A stretch of DNA of 64,000 nt from Cyclobacterium sp. SYSU L10401 (GTDB lineage Bacteria > Bacteroidota > Bacteroidia > Cytophagales > Cyclobacteriaceae): assembly GCF_010993705.1 (NCBI RefSeq), contig NZ_WOFO01000010.1, positions 155,126 to 219,125 on the forward strand. The letters run 5' to 3'. Below are positions 1-8,560 of the stretch, piece after piece. Numbering within the stretch: the first letter of the stretch is position 1; every line of letters begins with the position of its first letter. A program made the position numbers and the translations under genes. A model generated the notes under the pieces. It had not been told where the DNA came from. It made no database searches and saw only the letters and a list, made by a program, of their open reading frames with translations.

Positions 1-494
1 AGCACTACCTCCGCACCGACCAGATTATCAATGGTGATTCCAAATTTACGCGTCAGGTAACCATGTCCTCCACCCAGTGAGAGCCCCCCTACTCCTGTAG
101 TGGACATTATTCCGCTGACTGTGGCCAGTCCGAATTCATGGGTGGCTTTATCCACTTCTCCCCATGTACATCCGGCTTCCACCGTTACCGTTTTCTTTTT
201 TGGATCTACCTGAATCCCTTTCATCAGTGAAAGATCAATGGCCAGACCGTCATCCACCAGTGAAAGTCCGGGACCGTTATGCCCGCCACTTTTAATGGAA
301 ACTTCCATTTTATTTAATAGGGCATAATTAACCGCAGTAAACACATCTTCCACATGCTTGCATTTGACGATAACAGCAGTCTGCTTCTCTATCATGGCAT
401 TATAAATGGTACGGGCTTCCTGGTAATTGAAGTCTTGGGGGAGAATGACTTCTCCTGAAATTTTCATTTTCAGGCTATTTGTTTGCGTTTCCAT
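1..494 (-). CDS. FAD-linked (BBE-like) oxidase, N-terminal part, cut by window edge
   Basis: The gene runs off the left edge; about 164 codons from its start are visible. They form the FAD-binding half of a vanillyl-alcohol/berberine-bridge type oxidase. SGGHN carries the histidine that usually links FAD covalently, and a glycine-rich stretch (STTGVGGLSLGGG) contacts the pyrophosphate. The start at 494 gives METQTNSLKMKISG, much like the start of the related oxidase that begins at 8374. Members oxidise alcohols, sugars or amines using O2; the substrate cannot be told here. It is the third copy of this family in the first 10 kb. The family call is firm, the function open. Confidence 0.85.
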   Translation of the reverse strand, partial: METQTNSLKMKISGEVILPQDFNYQEARTIYNAMIEKQTAVIVKCKHVEDVFTAVNYALLNKMEVSIKSGGHNGPGLSLVDDGLAIDLSLMKGIQVDPKKKTVTVEAGCTWGEVDKATHEFGLATVSGIMSTTGVGGLSLGGGHGYLTRKFGITIDNLVGAEVV

Positions 495-646
495 AGCAGG
501 TTCCTGGTTTAGGGTAGATAGATTTGAATGGGTAGTAAAAATTTATTATCAAAGCTATCTTTAAAAACCTACTAATTCCACCGCATTTAATTCAAAAAAT
601 GCAAGATTTGATTCACCTGAATTTTAGGTAGGGCCAGAATGAAAAA

Positions 647-907
647 TCAAATGGCTATCTGTGAGGGGTTGACACCATATTTCTCGTTAAAGCATTTTGA
701 AAAGTAAGAAGGATTATTATATCCTACTTCCAGGGCTATTTCCGAAATATTATACTTGTTTTCCTTCAAAAGAGAAAGGGCCTTTTGCAGTCGTTTATCG
801 CAAATAAAACTTACGGGAGAGCGGCCTGTAAGTGCGGAAATTTTGCGGTAAAGTTGGGGTTTGCTGATGCCGATTTCACTACTAAGGAGATCAACGCCAA
901 AAGTTTA
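647..907 (-). pseudogene. AraC-type regulator, C-terminal DNA-binding fragment
   Basis: Read on the minus strand, this stretch translates into the last ~85 residues of an AraC HTH domain, ending EKYGVNPSQIAI and a TGA. It is a close copy of the C-terminus of the intact regulator at 1774-2871, which ends EKYGVNPSRIAV. No sensor part or start remains. At the upstream end the tyrosine codon TAT of the intact gene has become TAA, and homology stops near 920, inside the last codons of the PIN gene. It is a decayed duplicate, probably truncated by the event that placed the toxin-antitoxin pair here. Confidence 0.8.
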
Positions 908-908
908 A

Positions 909-1325
909 TCAGAAAATCTGGTTTTTGAGAAATTCCGAAGGTGAAAAAACTTTTAAATTTGAATGTTCAAAGTCCTTTACATTTCTGGTAATCACAGTTT
1001 CAATACCAAAGGAAGCTGCAGAAAATACTTGAACCGCATCTTCAAAGTCTTTAAAGTTGGATTTGATGGCGTTTACAATAATTTGCTTATCAACTCCAAT
1101 TACTTCTACAATTTCGATTACGTTGGAAATAAACTCCAATGCCAAATCGTGGCCTTTTACTTTTTTTGATATATAATAAATATCAGTAACTGTAGCCGCA
1201 GTAATGTGTCCTTGGATTATTCCCTGATCAATAAGGCCAAAAATTTGGACAGCGTTGTCAAAAAAAGAATTTCTCTTCAAGGCAATATCAAGAATTACAT
1301 TCGTATCAAAAAGTACTTTTTCCAT
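909..1325 (-). CDS. PIN-domain toxin (VapC-like ribonuclease)
   Basis: A 138-residue PIN-domain protein, the usual size for a VapC-like toxin that cleaves RNA with Mg2+ or Mn2+. Visible acidic residues are D7 in LFDTNVILD, D13, D96 in DFEDAVQ and D118 in TRNVKDF, in the order expected for a PIN active site. The start ATG overlaps the stop of the upstream small gene by one base (TAATG), so the pair is translationally coupled as in a type II toxin-antitoxin operon. Its last codons (Q-I-F-stop) coincide with sequence shared with the neighbouring AraC fragment, so the C-terminus may have been altered by the insertion. Target RNA is unknown. Confidence 0.85.
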   Translation of the reverse strand: MEKVLFDTNVILDIALKRNSFFDNAVQIFGLIDQGIIQGHITAATVTDIYYISKKVKGHDLALEFISNVIEIVEVIGVDKQIIVNAIKSNFKDFEDAVQVFSAASFGIETVITRNVKDFEHSNLKVFSPSEFLKNQIF

Positions 1326-1552
1326 TATTTGTATTTTTCGGACAAATAATCAAACTTTTGTTTTTCAATATCGATTCCTTGAAGGAAGCCTGCCCATTTC
1401 TTGACAAATTCAGTAGCTTTCATTGGTTCTTTATTGATTTTTTCCTTAGGTAATATGATTATTTCAACTTCTTGATCAAAAAGATCAGGATTGTTCGGAA
1501 GCTGTATAGTTCCGGAATTGGAAATTTTTGTCATGAACCTAAATGCTTTCAT
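1325..1552 (-). CDS. Antitoxin partner of PIN toxin
   Basis: A 75-residue protein directly upstream of, and overlapping by one base, the PIN toxin gene. The first ~35 residues (KISNSGTIQLPNNPDLFDQEV and following) look like a small beta-rich dimerisation/DNA-binding domain of the AbrB-like kind. The C-terminal part (EFVKKWAGFLQGID...EKYK) is the pattern seen in Bacteroidota antitoxins that sit before PIN genes, and would wrap around the toxin. It probably neutralises the toxin and represses the operon. Pairing and size are seen; the fold is inferred. Confidence 0.75.
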   Translation of the reverse strand: MKAFRFMTKISNSGTIQLPNNPDLFDQEVEIIILPKEKINKEPMKATEFVKKWAGFLQGIDIEKQKFDYLSEKYK

Positions 1553-1656
1553 TTATAATAATTTTTGCTTTGTAGTTTCTTTTAAGTTAATTAACAAAAT
1601 TTGAATTTGAAAACCAACGACCATCCATTTAAAAAGATAACAACCTGGCTTTAAAA

Positions 1657-1740
1657 ATGATTGCTTATTATGATGGTTCTACCAAAAAAGTTTTGGATGG
1701 AGATTTAAGTGTCCATGGAAGAAGAGTATACCTCATTTGA
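1657..1740 (+). other. Short open frame between antitoxin and AraC gene, possible gene scrap
   Basis: A 27-codon frame beginning MIAYYDGSTKK and ending VYLI then TGA, in the ~220-base gap between the divergently oriented antitoxin start and the 3' end of the AraC gene. The YYDG start resembles the short N-terminal domain found on some M48-type membrane peptidases, which would make it a truncated leftover. It could equally be chance. Confidence 0.2.
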
Positions 1741-1773
1741 TTCATTTGAAATTCGAGTCAGTAGCATGAAAAA

Positions 1774-2871
1774 TCAAACGGCTATTCGGGAGGGGTTGAC
1801 CCCATATTTTTCCTGAAAGCATTTTGAAAAATAAGAAGCGTTATTGTAGCCTACTTCCAGGGCTATCTCCGAAATATTGTACTTGTTTTCCTTTAATAGT
1901 GGAAGGGCTTTTTGCAGGCGTATGTCCCGAATAAAACTTACCGGAGAACGGCCTGTAAGTGCAGAGATCTTTCGGTAAAGTTGTGGCCTGCTGATGCCGA
2001 TCTCCCTGCTGAGCCCATCCACACCGAAGGTATAATCAGAAAATCTGCTTTCAGTAATGTCCAAAAGATTTTCCAAAAAAGATTGATCTGAGGGTTTTAC
2101 TGACCGTAAGCCCGTGTTCTTTTTGACCGCTTCATCAATTTCACAGAGTTCTTCAAAAAGACGTGAAGTCATGATTTCTTTATCTCCGGCAATCAGACAC
2201 AACCGTTGGCTCATTTGGATTGCCTTGACAAAAAAACCTTCCTTTTCTGTAAGGGGTTGTCCTAAACTGATTCCCATATTAAAGAGGATCTGATCATTAA
2301 TGTCTTCCTTGGAATACTTTAATAATTCCTTTTGGATCTCATGTGCACTCCTTAGTACTTTTTCAGGAGACCCAAACACTGCTACGATATGATGGAATCC
2401 TCCGGTTTTTACTACATTTCCTCCAAAATCTTCGATCATCTGAAGGGCAATCCGTTTTGGTACCAGCGGAAGGATCAATTGATTAAAATCAATTGAACCG
2501 GAATTCATCGTTTTTGCTGTAATATCCAATGTTAGAATATAGCGGTATCCTGTATCAATTCTCCCGTCCTCATGCCTTACCAGGCCGTGACCTAAATTAT
2601 GAATCTTTCCCATAAAAAGATCATATATACCTCCTTCTACTTCCACAATCTGGCAGGCGATTATCCCACTGGCTTCTCTATGAGTTGCTTCACAGGATTC
2701 TCTATCAGGTCCCTCCATCAAACAATAAACAGTTCCCGCTTTTTCATTAAACCAATATTGATGGTAAGTTACCCCATATTTTTTCTGTACTGCTAAATCC
2801 TTTATATGGGCATTTCTGGCATTTTCTAACGATACGTCTTCAACAAAATGGATATCCATATACAGTGGCAT
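1774..2871 (-). CDS. AraC regulator with DUF4242 and cyclase-like sensor domains
   Basis: This 365-residue protein has three parts. Residues ~5-80 match DUF4242 (small ferredoxin-like, nickel-binding family) with H8, H37, C50, C60 and H64 as possible ligands. Residues ~105-240 resemble a class III nucleotide-cyclase fold of the kind fused to DUF4242, apparently without the usual metal-binding aspartates. Residues ~270-365 are a full AraC HTH (GLSREIGISRPQLYRKI, then ISEIALEVGYNNASYFSKCFQEKYG). There are no membrane segments, so it should be a cytoplasmic, ligand- or metal-sensing activator. The start at 2871 could be replaced by M5. It lies near the FAD oxidase genes, which are plausible targets. 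Confidence 0.8.
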   Translation of the reverse strand: MPLYMDIHFVEDVSLENARNAHIKDLAVQKKYGVTYHQYWFNEKAGTVYCLMEGPDRESCEATHREASGIIACQIVEVEGGIYDLFMGKIHNLGHGLVRHEDGRIDTGYRYILTLDITAKTMNSGSIDFNQLILPLVPKRIALQMIEDFGGNVVKTGGFHHIVAVFGSPEKVLRSAHEIQKELLKYSKEDINDQILFNMGISLGQPLTEKEGFFVKAIQMSQRLCLIAGDKEIMTSRLFEELCEIDEAVKKNTGLRSVKPSDQSFLENLLDITESRFSDYTFGVDGLSREIGISRPQLYRKISALTGRSPVSFIRDIRLQKALPLLKENKYNISEIALEVGYNNASYFSKCFQEKYGVNPSRIAV

Positions 2872-3003
2872 AGCTTTGGGTTTTGGAGGTTGGCTGGATA
2901 CAAGTTAATGAAATAAACTGAATATCAAACGGTTATATTTTTAATGGATATGTTTTTTAAAATACCTTCCATTTAGAGGCAATTTTTCTTCTCCCTCTTT
3001 ATT

Positions 3004-5448
3004 TCAATTCGTCTGTACCCTTTTTTGCAGTTCTTCAGAACCGGATTTGATTTTGACTCCCCTCAATTTTTTGTTTCCAAAGTTCCGGGTGTAATTTAGT
3101 CGAACAGCTTGCACATGCCGGTCCAAAACAAATAAGCTGCTCATGTTATATTCAGGAATAAAAGATGTTAAGTCTAAAACGTTATTATAGAAAATGTCAT
3201 CAAAGGTTAACCTTAAGGTTCCCCTATTATTGTTGAGTTTTTTTTGAAAACCTACATTCAGATTGCTTATGGGGTCAAATTGCCATATACCCCAATTCAT
3301 TTTTGACTGATATAAACCAGTAATTTCTACAGAAAAATCGTGGGGCAGTTTGAAATTATGGGTCACATTTGCCGTAAAATTGAAAAAATTCGAATTTTTA
3401 TTTTCTTCCAGGTGCGCTGTCCTTAATTGGGTATAAAAACTTCCCGTGTTCAATTGAATATCCCACCAGTCCGTGATGATCCAGGGAAGGCTGAGGTTGA
3501 TGCTGTAGATCTTTTGATAGTCCAGGTTTTGGGAGCGAAAAACCTGTCTACTATTAAGAGAATCGAACTCAGGCTGAAAGGGGGCAATGGGATCTTTAAT
3601 ATGACTGTATTCCAAAGACATACTGGCCCTTTTGAAATTAATATCCGTTTTTACCCCATTTATTTTCGCAGGCAGCAAAGCTGGATTTCCTGAGAAAAAT
3701 GAATTGGGATCCACAAAAAACACGAAGGGAGCCAGGTCATTAAAGTTAGGTCTCTCAATTCTTCTTGAATAGCTAAAATTAAGTGAAAATTTGTTGTCAA
3801 TCACCCTCCTGTAAAATATACTTGGAAAGAAATTACCAAAATCCCAGTCCACAACCCCTTTTTCTGTAGCGGTACTGATATAGGTTTGGGTATTTTCAAA
3901 CCTAAGACCTCCAATGATTTGGCTGAATTCATTGATTGTCCATTCAGCTGATACGTACCCGGCCAATACGTTTTCTTCCAGGTAAGCCAAAATGGATAAT
4001 TCTTCATTTCTGGAAGTCCTTTCATTTTGCGTAAAAAGCACTTCCACATTATTTTTAAAATTTGAAAAAGTACCCTTAAATCCGGCTTCAAATTTAAAGG
4101 CATCAGAGGGATGGAGGGTATAATCCAATCCTGCTACTTTCATGTGAATAGGCGTTTCCTTAGTCACATCGATTATTTCAGAGGTGGAAAGCTGGCGTTC
4201 TGGATAATTGGAATTAATCAGATAATCCGAAGGGTTGTTGTTTTTGGACCAATTATAATCCAGGTCCAGCCTGAGGGAGCTATGCTGATTGATTTTATGG
4301 ATGAGGTGTATATTTGAAGTAAAGTGGTTCCATAAATTCAACTCTTCAATTTTGATCGTACCATACCTTGAGGAGTCTGCTGTAATTTTATTGTTGAAAA
4401 TCGAGGAAGCAAACATGTGATGGTGTCTTTGAAAGCCTGATAAAATGCTCCCGATCCTGGTATTGCTGTTCAATTCCCATTCTAATCCGGTCCTTACGTT
4501 CTGGGTGGTGAGCTTATAAGGCCTGTCCATAATAGAATGGAAGCTGGATACAAACCCTGGATTACTAATCTGAAATCTGTTTCTAGAATTCTGAACATTG
4601 TGATCATACAGTAATGAATAGTCAATAAAAAAAGAAAATTTGTTTTTTCTGTAGTTGAGGTTGAAATTAACTCCCAGGGTTTCTCTGGCATTCATTCCTC
4701 CCGTTAATCCAAAACTGCCATTCGTACCAAGATCTTCACTTTCAGCCAATATCAAATGAATGATCCCCCCCATACCCTCGGCATCGTATTTGGCTGGAGG
4801 GGTGGTGATCAGTTCAATCTTTTTGATGTTGGCTGCGCTCATGCCATCCAGCATCTGGAATACTACCTCCGAGGGTAATCTTTGGATCCTGTTGTTAATC
4901 ATGATGGTTACCCCACCTTTACCGTTCAGTTGGATCGCATTACTTTGACTGTTGACCATCACTCCCGGTGATTTCTGAAGCACCTCCAATACCGAATTGC
5001 CTGCTGAAGTGATACTGGACTGTACATTGATCACCATTCTGTCAATCTTTTTTTCATAAAGCGGGAGTTGGGCAGTCACTTGTACTTCATCGAGTTCATT
5101 TTCTGATTCTGTGAGTCTGATGATTGGCAGGTCAATTTCAGTATTGGCTTGAACCATAATATGGTCCCAATACTTAGTATAGCCGATCAGGGTGACGCTT
5201 AGCAGGTATTGCGCTTTGTTCAGATCATTAAAATAAAAGCTGCCGCTTTCTTCAGTTACCGTGCCTTTAATTACCGAAGAGTCTGTGGCCGACAACAAAA
5301 GCACGTTGGCATAGGGTACGGGGCTACCTGAAACATCCTGAACTTTCCCATCGATACGCCCCTGGCAGTTTGCCTCAATTAGGGAGGAAAACCCGAAGTT
5401 GATCAGGAAAATAATTGATATTAAAGATCGATACTGTTTCATGGCCAA
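3004..5448 (-). CDS. Outer-membrane beta-barrel protein, TonB-receptor-like
   Basis: An 814-residue exported protein. A signal peptide (about residues 1-30, ending near EANCQG) is followed by a carboxypeptidase-regulatory-like domain (~30-115; GKVQDVSGSPVPYANVLL), a plug domain (~125-235; SAGNSVLEVLQKSPGV, MINNRIQRLP) and a long beta-barrel region of the OMP_b-brl_3 type. The barrel contains the characteristic FNDLAPFVFFVDPNSFFSGNP stretch. It is shorter than SusC and has no SusD partner next to it, so the cargo is unknown. It is a paralogue of the gene at 15384-17852 and of the degenerate gene at 6174-6644. Confidence 0.88.
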   Translation of the reverse strand: MAMKQYRSLISIIFLINFGFSSLIEANCQGRIDGKVQDVSGSPVPYANVLLLSATDSSVIKGTVTEESGSFYFNDLNKAQYLLSVTLIGYTKYWDHIMVQANTEIDLPIIRLTESENELDEVQVTAQLPLYEKKIDRMVINVQSSITSAGNSVLEVLQKSPGVMVNSQSNAIQLNGKGGVTIMINNRIQRLPSEVVFQMLDGMSAANIKKIELITTPPAKYDAEGMGGIIHLILAESEDLGTNGSFGLTGGMNARETLGVNFNLNYRKNKFSFFIDYSLLYDHNVQNSRNRFQISNPGFVSSFHSIMDRPYKLTTQNVRTGLEWELNSNTRIGSILSGFQRHHHMFASSIFNNKITADSSRYGTIKIEELNLWNHFTSNIHLIHKINQHSSLRLDLDYNWSKNNNPSDYLINSNYPERQLSTSEIIDVTKETPIHMKVAGLDYTLHPSDAFKFEAGFKGTFSNFKNNVEVLFTQNERTSRNEELSILAYLEENVLAGYVSAEWTINEFSQIIGGLRFENTQTYISTATEKGVVDWDFGNFFPSIFYRRVIDNKFSLNFSYSRRIERPNFNDLAPFVFFVDPNSFFSGNPALLPAKINGVKTDINFKRASMSLEYSHIKDPIAPFQPEFDSLNSRQVFRSQNLDYQKIYSINLSLPWIITDWWDIQLNTGSFYTQLRTAHLEENKNSNFFNFTANVTHNFKLPHDFSVEITGLYQSKMNWGIWQFDPISNLNVGFQKKLNNNRGTLRLTFDDIFYNNVLDLTSFIPEYNMSSLFVLDRHVQAVRLNYTRNFGNKKLRGVKIKSGSEELQKRVQTN

Positions 5449-5752
5449 TCAATTAAATAGACGGATGAAGCTTATTTCAATTACCCAAGCTTTGAGTAGG
5501 GCATGCAAGTTTTAGATAGGGGTAAGTAAATTGTCGATCAGCTGCCCAACAAAGCATTGTAGTAGTTGGGGGTAAATTTGCGAAAAATGGAAGGAACTGA
5601 TTAGCACAGATGTTTCAATTAACCGTATAATTGTACCGTCTTCGTACTTCTGAAATTAAATCGTTGTTTTTCATTTAAAAGCCTGCACAATCAATCCTTG
5701 TAGGGTGAAAAATCTTGGCTATTGAGTGTTGTGAATAGCTTCGGCAAATGCT
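5449..5752. other. Gap upstream of outer-membrane protein gene
   Basis: No gene is visible. The part next to 5448 presumably holds the promoter of the outer-membrane protein gene, but no clear TAnnTTTG box was found. A scrap near 5600 (ATTAGCACAGAT) resembles the dispersed repeat seen at 25894 and 26119. Confidence 0.4.
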
Positions 5753-6040
5753 GTGCGAATGATGAGGTCCCTGGGAGTCGGTGTACAGGCACAGGCTTCA
5801 AACCGGCTTTAAGCTGCTTGGGTTAAATACCCCGGTAGTGAGCGTTAGAGGAAAAGGCCCTGATAAGGGTCAGGTAAGGAATAAAAAGACGAATGTAAAT
5901 GAACTGCCGCAGAGGAGTCGAAAGGGTTAGATGATGTCAAAACCAAGTATTAAAGGTAGAATAATAAGGGCAGTATGAGTAGAGAGATTCTCGTACGGTT
6001 CTGTGAGAATCTCGGGCTGAGATGTACGGGTTTACTCGAC
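5753..6040 (+). mobile_element. Shrunken group II intron (5' domain I fused to domains V-VI)
   Basis: The block opens with GTGCG at 5753, the usual group II 5' boundary, and continues with intron-like domain I sequence (GGTGTACAGGCACAGG; ACGAATGTAAATGAAC; AGGAGTCGAAAGGGTT). From about 5966 it shows a domain V-like hairpin: GTATGAG pairs with CTCGTAC and is followed by GGTTCTGTGAG. A domain VI-like segment ends TTTACTCGAC at 6040, matching the AY 3' end. Complete introns need ~600 bases plus an RT gene of ~1.5 kb; here most of domains I-IV and all of the RT are missing. It is probably inactive. Boundaries are by motif, not alignment. Confidence 0.65.
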
Positions 6041-6173
6041 AGACCTGATCAAAGCTAAAGGATATTTGAGAAATGAATGGAGCCAAATGTTCTAAAAATC
6101 AGAACAAATCGTCCGTGGGTGAAAAGAAGAAGTAGCTATAGCTATGCGACGATCAGGATAAAAAAGGAATGGG

Positions 6174-6644
6174 TCAATTGGTAACCCTTTGCTGTTCTTC
6201 CTGGAATCCTACTTTTCTCTCTCTGGTTCCTTTGATTTTGCTATTCCCAAACTTATAGGTATAGGTGGCCATGAATACCCTTTTTTCTGTCCCCAAAAAT
6301 CGGAACACCGGTGAATAGTTTTTCGCATATCCCAAAATGGTTACTTCCACAAAGTATTCCCCTTTTGGGATATCTGTAAAAATATAGTCGCCGGATTCAT
6401 TGGAAATCGCACCTTTGGTCAGGGAGGAATCAAGTTCAGTCCTAAGCAGCACATTAGCATACGGGACGGGCTTACCTGAAACATCCTGGATGGTGCCATT
6501 GATCTGGGATTGCCCAATTCCATCAAAAGCAGTGAGCATTCCAATAAGGATTACAACAGTTATGGCGCGTATTTCTTTAAATAATGGCCTGCTCCTTTCG
6601 AAAAGATTTCTTTTAGAATACATTCTAGCATAGACCGCCTCCAT
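6174..6644 (-). pseudogene. Outer-membrane protein gene reduced to its two ends
   Basis: A 156-codon open frame that begins with an N-terminal membrane/signal segment and a carboxypeptidase-regulatory domain (~47-118; GTIQDVSGKPVPYANVLL), then jumps at about residue 118 to the extreme C-terminus of the same barrel family. YTYKFGNSKIKGTRER followed by QEEQQRVTN parallels NYTRNFGNKKLRGVKI followed by QKRVQTN in the gene at 3004-5448. Roughly 650 residues, including plug and barrel, are gone, yet the frame is kept. It is best read as an internal-deletion pseudogene; a small periplasmic product cannot be ruled out. Confidence 0.75.
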
Positions 6645-6982
6645 ATAAGGGAATTAGTTGGAATGGATTTTTTTTGTAAAATTTTCAAAATTATTTAAGC
6701 CCTTATGTGGAGTTGAAAACCTTGGTGTAAGCTAACGTTTCCATCTTGCCAATGCTTTCGTTATTGTTGCGATGTCTTTCCATATTGTCGTGAAAAAGAT
6801 GAAATAAGCTACTAATTCCCTATGACAGTGGCATCAGAACCGGATTTCCGGAGTTTTTGAGACACATGCCAGGCGGTGCCAACCTTCTATACAGGATCGA
6901 TCGATGGTCTTTTATTGATCCACTGACCTGTCATCCGGTTTTCTTTGTCTTTTGGATAGCATCAGCCTTTCACAGATTAATT
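6645..6982. other. Gap without recognisable gene
   Basis: About 340 bases between the degenerate outer-membrane protein gene and the 3' end of an FAD oxidase gene. No convincing coding sequence, RNA or terminator was seen; it may be further remains of deleted sequence. Confidence 0.4.
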
Positions 6983-8374
6983 CTACCCGTTTGCATTCGG
7001 TAGTATATTGTTGTTTAACCGGAAGAAATTGTCCGGATCGTATTTGTGCTTGAGCCGGGCCAGTCGGTAGTAATTGGGGCCGTAAGCCGCCTTGACCCGG
7101 TCTAAGCCGTCGTCAGGAGAGAGCCAGTTGACCGCAGTGCCCTGGGTATGGGGTTCCACTTCGTCCCAGAATGCCCTGGTCCAGGCAATCAGGGAATCAG
7201 CCTCTTCAGGATCGACCCACTGTGGGGTAATGTCAAAATACCATTGCCTGCCCCGGTAGGGGAAGGGAGTGTCTTCTGGCCTCACCCGAGTCACTGCTCC
7301 TTTCATTACATTAAATAAAATCATGGAATAGGGACTGACTTCCTTCGTGTTTCTCACGATAATGTCGATCAGTTCATCCGTTATTTCCGGTATGTACCCC
7401 ATTTTGTTGTACCGATGCATGCCATGAGGTACTGCTGCATCAAAACTTTTCTGAAGTTGGACATAGGGGACAGGAGCTATCAAATCGGCCAGGGGTGGTG
7501 GTAGTGCTCGAAGCGGTTCCAGTTGGCGATTTCCTTCATCGAAATCTCCCATCCAGCAGACCACAAATCCAAAAACCTTCACCCCATCGGGAAGTGTAAA
7601 GATTCCGGCAATAACGCTCATTTCGTCGGGTGTATTCATGGAGTACTCCCGGTAAAATTGCAACATTTTTTTAGCCTGATCCAGGGGATAGAGGATCATG
7701 CCAGCCAATACTTCCGGCCCCACCTTATGCAATTGGTATTCAAGCGAGGTTACCACACCAAAATTTCCCCCGCCGCCGCGAATGGCCCAAAACAGGTCTT
7801 CGTTTTCGGATTTAGACGCTTTGACAAAGCTTCCGTCTGCCAACACCATGTCCACCGAAAGCAGGTTGTCAATGGTGAGCCCGAATTTATTCATCAGGTA
7901 CCCCTGTCCCCCGCCCAGCGTCAATCCTGCTATGCCGGTGTGTGATACCACCCCCGCTGTGACCGCAAGACCGAATGCCTGTGTTTCATGATCCAGGTCT
8001 GACAACAAGGCACCGGCTTCAGCCCTGGCGGTTTGCTTTAAGCTATCCACACGGATACCTTTCATATTGGATAGGTCAATTAATAGTCCGCCATCACAGG
8101 TAGACCTTCCGGCAAAACTGTGTCCCCCCGCTTTAACTGCCAGTATCAGTTTATTTTCCCGGGCAAAATTCACTGCGGCAATCACGTCTGAAGGCCCGGC
8201 ACATTTGACTACCATGGTGGGGTACTTGTCAAACATACCGTTCCAGATGGTCCGGGATTGGTCGTAGCCTTCCTGATCGGGAAGGAGAAGCGCTCCCCTC
8301 AGAGATGATTTAAATGCTTCCATCTCAATTTCTGCGATTTTTTTATCGTCTGAAATCAATTCGTTGGTTTTCAT
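6983..8374 (-). CDS. FAD-linked (BBE-like) oxidase
   Basis: A complete 463-residue flavoprotein. The FAD-binding half has KAGGHSFAG with H85 as the likely covalent FAD attachment site, then TGIAGLTLGGGQGYL and FWAIRGGGGNFGVVTS. The C-terminus has the BBE ending YYRLARLKHKYDPDNFFRLNNNI. The second attachment cysteine of plant berberine-bridge enzymes is replaced in GVVSHTGIAG, so FAD would be linked once only. There is no signal peptide, so it is cytoplasmic. It is divergent from a paralogue starting near 8.6 kb, and a TAGGTTTG promoter box with paired upstream repeats lies before it. The substrate is unknown. Confidence 0.88.
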   Translation of the reverse strand: MKTNELISDDKKIAEIEMEAFKSSLRGALLLPDQEGYDQSRTIWNGMFDKYPTMVVKCAGPSDVIAAVNFARENKLILAVKAGGHSFAGRSTCDGGLLIDLSNMKGIRVDSLKQTARAEAGALLSDLDHETQAFGLAVTAGVVSHTGIAGLTLGGGQGYLMNKFGLTIDNLLSVDMVLADGSFVKASKSENEDLFWAIRGGGGNFGVVTSLEYQLHKVGPEVLAGMILYPLDQAKKMLQFYREYSMNTPDEMSVIAGIFTLPDGVKVFGFVVCWMGDFDEGNRQLEPLRALPPPLADLIAPVPYVQLQKSFDAAVPHGMHRYNKMGYIPEITDELIDIIVRNTKEVSPYSMILFNVMKGAVTRVRPEDTPFPYRGRQWYFDITPQWVDPEEADSLIAWTRAFWDEVEPHTQGTAVNWLSPDDGLDRVKAAYGPNYYRLARLKHKYDPDNFFRLNNNILPNANG

Positions 8375-8453
8375 AAAAATTGGGTTTTAGTGTGACAGGT
8401 TAGATAAGCCCCTTGAGTACTTGGTAGTTGTTACCCGCGTCCCTGGACCTGAA

Positions 8454-8520
8454 CAAACCTAGGCAATAAAGAGAAAAAGGACTTTTTCAAATGTTCCAAA
8501 AACCGGTGCAGATGTTCCAA
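8454..8520 (-). promoter_or_regulatory. Promoter and direct-repeat operator between divergent FAD oxidase genes
   Basis: On the minus strand TAGGTTTG (8454-8461) fits the Bacteroidota -7 box for the oxidase starting at 8374; no TTTG lies at the right distance for a -33 box. Thirty bases further up are two identical nonamers, ATGTTCCAA on the plus strand, at 8491-8499 and 8512-8520. They are 21 bases apart, two helical turns, as expected for an AraC-type activator. The same arrangement precedes the VOC gene. Confidence 0.6.
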
Positions 8521-8560
8521 TGGCTATTGTAAAGGATCGATTCTCAGGTGAAAAAAAAAG

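Noticed and set aside
3427..4948. Several 60-100 codon frames within the first outer-membrane protein gene
   Set aside because: All are antisense or out-of-frame shadows of the 814-residue barrel protein.
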